Shown here: piece after piece, positions 21,525 through 26,700 of the stretch | Numbering within the stretch: position 1 is the stretch's first letter | Layout: each line of letters opens with the position of its first letter | Notes under the pieces: model-generated | Database searches by the model: none | What the model saw: the letters and a program-made list of their open reading frames with translations, nothing else | Told to the model about the DNA's origin: nothing | Source of the DNA: Plantago elongata | Lineage: Eukaryota > Streptophyta > Magnoliopsida > Lamiales > Plantaginaceae | DNA length: 26,700 bases | Reading direction: 5' to 3' | Assembly: GCA_036897095.1 (NCBI GenBank) | Contig: JAYMSP010002047.1 | Location: forward strand, 1 to 26,700 | Program-made: the position numbers and the translations under genes

Positions 21525-22550
21525 ATTTTAAAAATATACCTTAAGTTGGATTAATATTAAAATGCATATTTTATTTTGTGACCGTTCAATTTTAGTACTC
21601 TATAGTATTTATTTTTTGTCCAAACTAGGTACTAGTCAAAATTGACGGACCGTTAATTTTGTAAAAAATGTCAAAAAAGGCACCTTAAGTTGTGTCATTA
21701 CCGAAAATTGTACCTTATTTTGTGACAATTCAATTTTGGTACTTATAATTTTCAGTTAACCAATTATGTACTACTTCGGTCAAAATTGAATGAACCGTTA
21801 ATTTTGACCGTTGGTGCACATTAGTATAGATTTAACACATTTTTCGTTAACATGCACTTTGAATAAGAATTAATCATAATTAAAAAATTAATTCTCATCT
21901 AAAAAATAAACATAACATTCAATAATAAAAAATCATTATACCCTAATATAATCCTCTTTTATAAAATAAAATTCAGAAACTAATTCTTCTCCAATTATTC
22001 CAAGAACCATAATCGGCTCTCCTCTATCCAAATTAAGCGATTTCACAAATAATCTAGCGTGGGAGAAGTCGACTAAGGTTATTAGAATAATTGAAAAAAA
22101 AATGAGTGTGTGGATTTTGTTTTAAAACAGAATTATATGATTAGGCTTTGATGATTTTTTTGTCTATTTAATTTTATATTTATTTTCATTAAAATTTGTT
22201 TTAATTGTTTATAATAATTTTTAATTCAAATTTTTGTTATTCACGCGACATTTTGATGAAAAATATGTTAAATCACGCTAATGCACATTAATTAGGTCAA
22301 ATTTAATGGACAGAGTATTAAAATTGAACAGATAAAAAATATAAGGTACCAAAATTGGACAATCACAAAATAATGTACCCTTTCAGTAATTGTTGAATTT
22401 CATCCGGTCAAAATTAACAGTTCCGTCAAATTTAACTGACAGAGTACTCAAATTGTAAATGATAAACATAAAGTACCAAAATCGAACGATGACAAAATAC
22501 GATACTTTTTTTTCGGTAATGACACAAATTAAGGTACATTCTTTTAATTT
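21525..22550. mobile_element. roughly 1-kb element with long terminal inverted repeats
   Basis: The left arm (about 21525-21850) and the complement of the right arm (about 22235-22550) share, in the same order, blocks like TACCTTAAGTTGTGTCATTACCGAAAA, ATTTTGTGACNNTTCAATTTTGGTAC, AATTTTGACCG, and GTGCAnATTAG..GATTTAACA. (Listed blocks are approximate; each is seen in both arms.) Each arm is itself built from repeats of a unit containing ATTTTGTGAC and CAATTTTGGTAC. The central 380 bp is unrelated and AT-rich and has no transposase. Long inverted repeats suggest a Mutator-like or foldback non-autonomous element. Exact ends and the target duplication were not resolved. Confidence 0.7.
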
Positions 22551-22743
22551 ATCCCATTAATTCACAGGTAATGACTTACCATTGCTCTCCAAAATGACAT
22601 TCCAAAACAAGACTCAACCAAAATTAAATAACTCACAAACCAGAAGGACTAACTAGCAATAAAAATCGCCAAGCATACTATCCAATTTAGATTATCTTAA
22701 TTAATGTTTCCGTTTCCGATATTTCACTTTTCTTTTAATAAAA

Positions 22744-22860
22744 TATAAAAAAAACAAATTCTGATTACCATACACGTAATTGAAACCGATAAATAATTTG
22801 ACAATAAACAAAAACGCGATTCAAGTCCGACAGAGAGTCGGTGGAGAGAGAGAGAGAGAA
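22744..22860 (+). promoter_or_regulatory. candidate core promoter of the DUF3741/DUF4378 gene
   Basis: TATAAAA at 22744-22750 lies about 1.1 kb before the start codon and just ahead of a GA-rich leader. A (GA)n run lies at 22843-22859, a common feature of plant promoters and 5' leaders bound by GAGA-type (BBR/BPC) proteins. The transcription start is not visible, so this is tentative. Confidence 0.35.
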
Positions 22861-23832
22861 GTAAAAGAAGCCAACCACTCCACTTCACTCCGGCCACATT
22901 TTCACCGGAAACTTCCATTCCTCCAATACTGCTCAAATCCGAGCTCTACGTCACTGTTCCAAACCCAAAATCACGATTTCGAGTTTTCTAGAGAGAGAAA
23001 TATCTCTCTGGAGCTTTCACGCTCTTCACATTGCTGGAGATTGATAATGAGAGGTTGCAGAGTAGCCTGCTGAGCTCTTTCGAGGTCTAAAGAGTGAATT
23101 TTGTCACTTTCCGGTCCGATCTCGCTTTTTGTGAGGTAAAGTGTGTGTGTGAAGAGAGAGAGAGAAGGAATCTGATACCTTTCTTTTGGTTTTTCCTTCT
23201 GTTATTGCAGCTTTTCATTCTTGGTTTTGTTCTTCTGTTATTGCAGTTTTTTTTGGTAATGATTTTTGTAGAAAGGTGGAGTCTTTTGTATTTTGCGGTG
23301 TTGTTTGCTTCTGGTTCGAATTTGGGCTTCCGTTTTGCTACAGGACTATTCGTTATGTTGGAGTATGGGTGATTCGAGTCAATTTCGTGTCTGGATTTGA
23401 AGATTAAGTTGTTTTTTTTATCTGTTTTAGAAAGATTAAGTGGTATTGGTTTTGACGATGAGTGAAGACTTCGAGTTTGTTCAGTAGTTCAGGATATGTT
23501 GCTTTATTGATGTGAAAGTTCATTGGTGCTTTAAGCTCTGTATACAGTCTTGTCTTTCATATTCTTCTTGTTTCTTTTCACCCTTTCACATTATTCTTGG
23601 TCATTGACCCTCCCGATTTTTCGGTTTTCTTCCCCTTTCCATTGCTGTGTCTTTGGTATGGAGATTTCTTGCTCTTTCGTGTTTTGATTCGCTTGTTTTG
23701 TTAAATGGAGCATGGGTATTGGGGTGTAGTGGGTGTTCATGATTTTAGTGATTTTTATTGTGTTTCATTACGACTATGTATTGGCTGCTATTTCGGATTA
23801 CTGAGGTATGATATTGTTTACCAGGTAAGAAG
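22861..23832 (+). other. 5' leader with intron and a short upstream ORF
   Basis: Base composition changes here from AT-rich intergenic to CT-rich leader. A donor (GTGAG followed by GTAAAG) at 23136 and an acceptor, TTTACCAG, ending at 23824 define a likely leader intron of 689 bp, leaving 8 leader bases before the ATG at 23833. In the first leader exon an upstream ORF of 8 codons, MRGCRVAC, lies at 23047-23073. A second GA run lies at 23153-23165 inside the intron. Frames longer than this are in the intron and look accidental. Confidence 0.55.
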
Positions 23833-26700
23833 ATGAATGGAATAAATCATAATGACAAAAATCAAAGTTTTGAGAAAGCATACTCAGGATGCCTGGGAAG
23901 AATGGTGAACCTTTTCGAGTTGAACTTGGGGATGAATGCAAATAGGCTCCTTACTGATAAACCCCACCGTGATGGTAAACAGCGTACTGCTATTTTCCTT
24001 TTCTTTGTTGTTTTATGTCTTCCCTTCAGAGATTTATATTTCGTATGCTGGAGAAGAATTTTAGATGCTAATGGTCCCTTTTTTGTATCGATATAATCAT
24101 TTAGTGGGCATAGACTTTGAGCTGTTACTGGTGTTTTCCTATAATGTCATTGGTGTCCTGCAAAAGAACTTCTAGTTGTGCTAAAGCACAGTGAGGTCCT
24201 GGTAACATGAATAAGGGTGAAATGTTGCATATTCCTACTTGATTTGCTCATATGAAATTAATTTTCCATGTTTCTTTTTTTACAGAATACTTTCATCATA
24301 CTCATTTCAATGTTCTTCTTTCACTTGGGGGACTTTGAAATTTATGTGTTGTTAATACTTAGTTTGTGTACTGACACCCGACTAATTCATTTGCAGGTTC
24401 TCCTCTTGCAAGGAGTAGATCAGATGTATCAAGGATGAGCCCGTCAAGTGATCAAATGGAAGAGAAAATGGTAAAGTCTCTTGTACCTTGTCCAGGAAAT
24501 GTCAATGTGTCAAAATTTGTTCTCGTGTCTTAATTGCAGAGAATTTGGCTTGGCATTAACTTGACTATCGGCTTGTGTGAGCCATGCAGGTTGTGACAGA
24601 GTTCAAGAATACTTCTTCTAACAGAAAATCATGCGGGACGCCCATGAAAATGCTCATTGCCCAAGAAATGTCAAAAGATGTGGAATCCAGACGCAATCCA
24701 CCTAATTTAGTTGCCAAACTAATGGGGCTTGATGCCCTCCCACCTCCTAACCCTGACTCAGCCACCACTATAAAAAGCCATTCCAGAGGTCATCCCCGCA
24801 GTCAGTCTGATATACCTTTGAGTTACTGGGAACAGCAGAATGGATGCTTTCACTATGCAGATCCACCAAATGAGTACAAAGATGTCCATGAAATATGGCA
24901 GAGATCACCGAAATCACCACATAAGGCAAGGCGTGATGAAACTACAAACAAAAAAAGGATGGCTCTTGTCCGTCAGAAGTTTGATGAAGCAAAACGCTTG
25001 TCTATGGATGTAAAACTTCGGCAATCCAAGCAATTCCAGGATGCATTAGAAGTTTTAAATTCGAATAAAGACTTGTTCATCAAGTGTTTACAGGAACCTA
25101 ATGCAATGTTCTCTGAGCACCTTCACAGTTTGCAGGCCCTTCCTCCCCCACTGGAGACCAAGCGAATCACAGTGCTCAAGCCTTCAAATATTGCAGACAA
25201 TATTAAACACTCTGGTGGTAATAAGGATGGCAAACAAATGACAACAGGTGCTTTGGTTCAGTTGAATGCAGCAGAAAACATCAATTTGGGAAGTTCCAAC
25301 CGTGAAAACCCCAGCCAGCCTACTCGAATAGTGGTACTGAAACCAAGCCTCGGGAAGCCACATGACCTTAAGGCTGTGGGTTCACCAAAATTAGAGTCCC
25401 CAAGGATATTACATGGTGAAGACTTCACAGGGGATGTGGAAGATGATGAGAATCAAGAATCGAGAGAAGTTGCAAAAGCAATTACGCAGCAAATGCGTGA
25501 AAAGCTTGGCAGGCACCGCAGGGATGAGACCTTGATTTCTTCTGTCTTTTCCAATGGCTACATAGGTGATGAAAGTTCATTCTGTAAATCAGAGATGGAT
25601 TACGAAGCTGGTAATCTTAGCGATTCTGAAGTCATTTCACCTGTATCCAGGCACTCTTGGGATTATGTAAATAGGCTTGGTAGTCCGTACTCATCGTCCT
25701 CATTCAGTAGAGCATCTTTTTCTCCCGAGTCATCAGTATGCAGAGAGGCAAAGAAGCGTCTATCTGAAAGATGGGCTATGATGGCATCTAATGGAAATTA
25801 TGCGGAGCAAAGACATGTTCGTAGAAGCTCCAGCACATTAGGCGAAATGCTTGCCCTCTCTGAGACTAAAAAGCCAGCAGTGCTTGTTGAAGACAGTGTT
25901 TCTAGTGAAGAATCCAAGGATATCAATTCTGCCATAGTCCCTGAACAAATATCAGGTGACAATTTGGATAATTCACCAAGGAATCTCACGAGGTCAAAAT
26001 CTGTACCTGTATCGTCGATTGAGTTTGGAAGCAGGCTCAACATAGAAGTTTCAGCATCAGATGATGGTAAAACAGAGGTTCCTAAGGAGGAAAGAAAGGC
26101 TAAGAGTTCTAAATCATCATTCAAAGGGAAAGTCTCAAATTTATTTTTCTCGAGGAATAAGAAAGTTAGTAAAGTTAAGTCCATCGCATCTGAAACCAAA
26201 CATCAAATCGACTCCCCTTCCGGAGATTTTGGTCGTAATGGACCTGAAAGTATTAGTGGCAAAGGGTCCAACCATTTATCTCTTGGTGTGATGGAGACGC
26301 CAAGCAATGCCTCCTTTTGGAATCTTATTGACAAGAGATCAGCTCAAGAGGTAAATTCACAATCTATGGTATCTCCTGGTTTGTCCATTGTTATATTCAT
26401 CTGGGGATTGTAGTTTGCTATTTGTGGGTGGATAACATCATAATGAGTAACACACATAATAATTAATATGAAAAGTATAAGCTTAATTTACGGCAAGTTT
26501 GATTTATTAATTAGCTGTGCATGTATCTTTGTTAAAGAAATAGAAGCCCATTACATCAAAATATATAATACTTTGTCGAAGTTTGAAAGCTGGAGAATAT
26601 ATATGCTTACTGCCCTTCTCTGTGCAGAATGGATTGTTCATGCCAAAAAGTATTGCCTCTGGCAACCCAGGAGAGAACCAGGATCAGCCTAGTCCTATTT
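23833..26700 (+). CDS. DUF3741/DUF4378 protein (TRM/LONGIFOLIA-like), 3' end outside window
   Basis: Coding exons are 23833-23974, 24397-24470, 24590-26350 and 26628 onward, all with GT-AG introns and consistent phases. The third exon starts earlier than its first internal ATG. About 683 residues are readable; relatives are commonly 900-1000. The start MNGINHNDKNQSFEKAY and GCLGRMVNLFELN are typical of the family N-terminus. PPNLVAKLMGLDALP (motif at residues about 113-119) is the VARLMGL motif. The DUF3741 region, about residues 196-250, includes VRQKFDEAKRLSMD, LRQSKQFQDALEVL and LFIKCLQEPN. Several RRSSSTLGE- and SRSDV-like serine-rich segments and a lysine-rich stretch (SSFKGKVSNLFFSRNKK) follow. 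TRM proteins recruit TON1 and PP2A to cortical microtubules to orient division and growth, which is inferred here from family. The C-terminal DUF4378 domain should lie beyond 26700. Confidence 0.92.

Noticed and set aside
23094..23407. Hydrophobic open frames downstream of the leader exon.
   Set aside because: They run into the leader intron. The T-rich intron sequence explains the hydrophobic residues.
25798..26199. Minus-strand frame of 133 residues.
   Set aside because: Antisense shadow of the serine-rich part of the DUF3741/DUF4378 exon.

Overview
The window looks like nuclear DNA of a dicot plant. It is AT-rich, its genes have GT-AG introns, and most of the space between genes is transposon debris. 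Two protein genes can be read with confidence. The cytosolic ribosomal protein gene RPL34 lies on the minus strand at 704-2285. It has four coding exons that join into a complete 120-residue protein, and its promoter has the site II and telo-box elements typical of plant ribosomal protein genes. On the plus strand from 23833 to beyond the right edge is a gene of the plant DUF3741/DUF4378 (VARLMGL-motif, TRM/LONGIFOLIA-like) family. It has a spliced 5' leader, four visible coding exons and about 683 readable residues; the C-terminal domain lies outside the window. A third, much weaker candidate gene may occupy 3060-3902.

Most of the middle is mobile DNA. The main item is a decayed Ty1/copia retrotransposon on the minus strand (9006-15197) with gag, protease, integrase, reverse transcriptase and RNase H in that order. 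Its LTRs run TGTAAA...TTTACA, and a primer-binding site and polypurine tract are visible. Its 3' LTR is interrupted by a 985-bp hAT-like element with a perfect 8-bp target duplication. The 5' LTR keeps the uninterrupted version of the same site. Inside the hAT-like element is a piece of a plant LINE endonuclease. The nesting order is therefore copia, then hAT, with the LINE fragment as cargo of, or a later insertion in, the hAT element.

Other repeats are two tRNA-derived SINE candidates (about 2675-2875 and 20903-21086), an AACCG/CGGTT-rich block (4151-4770), a purine-rich tract (about 5830-5975), a CpG-rich patch beside a Stowaway-like end (7060-7310) and a 40-bp tandem triplication (15260-15378). 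Farther right are a probable solo copia LTR with a poly-C hairpin (about 16391-17412), a 21-bp degenerate repeat array around a telomere-like inverted repeat (17415-18005), and a roughly 1-kb element with long terminal inverted repeats (about 21525-22550).

The two confident genes are housekeeping or developmental in type and show no functional link. I found no convincing new biological system. The most informative structure is the nested insertion with its internal empty-site control.
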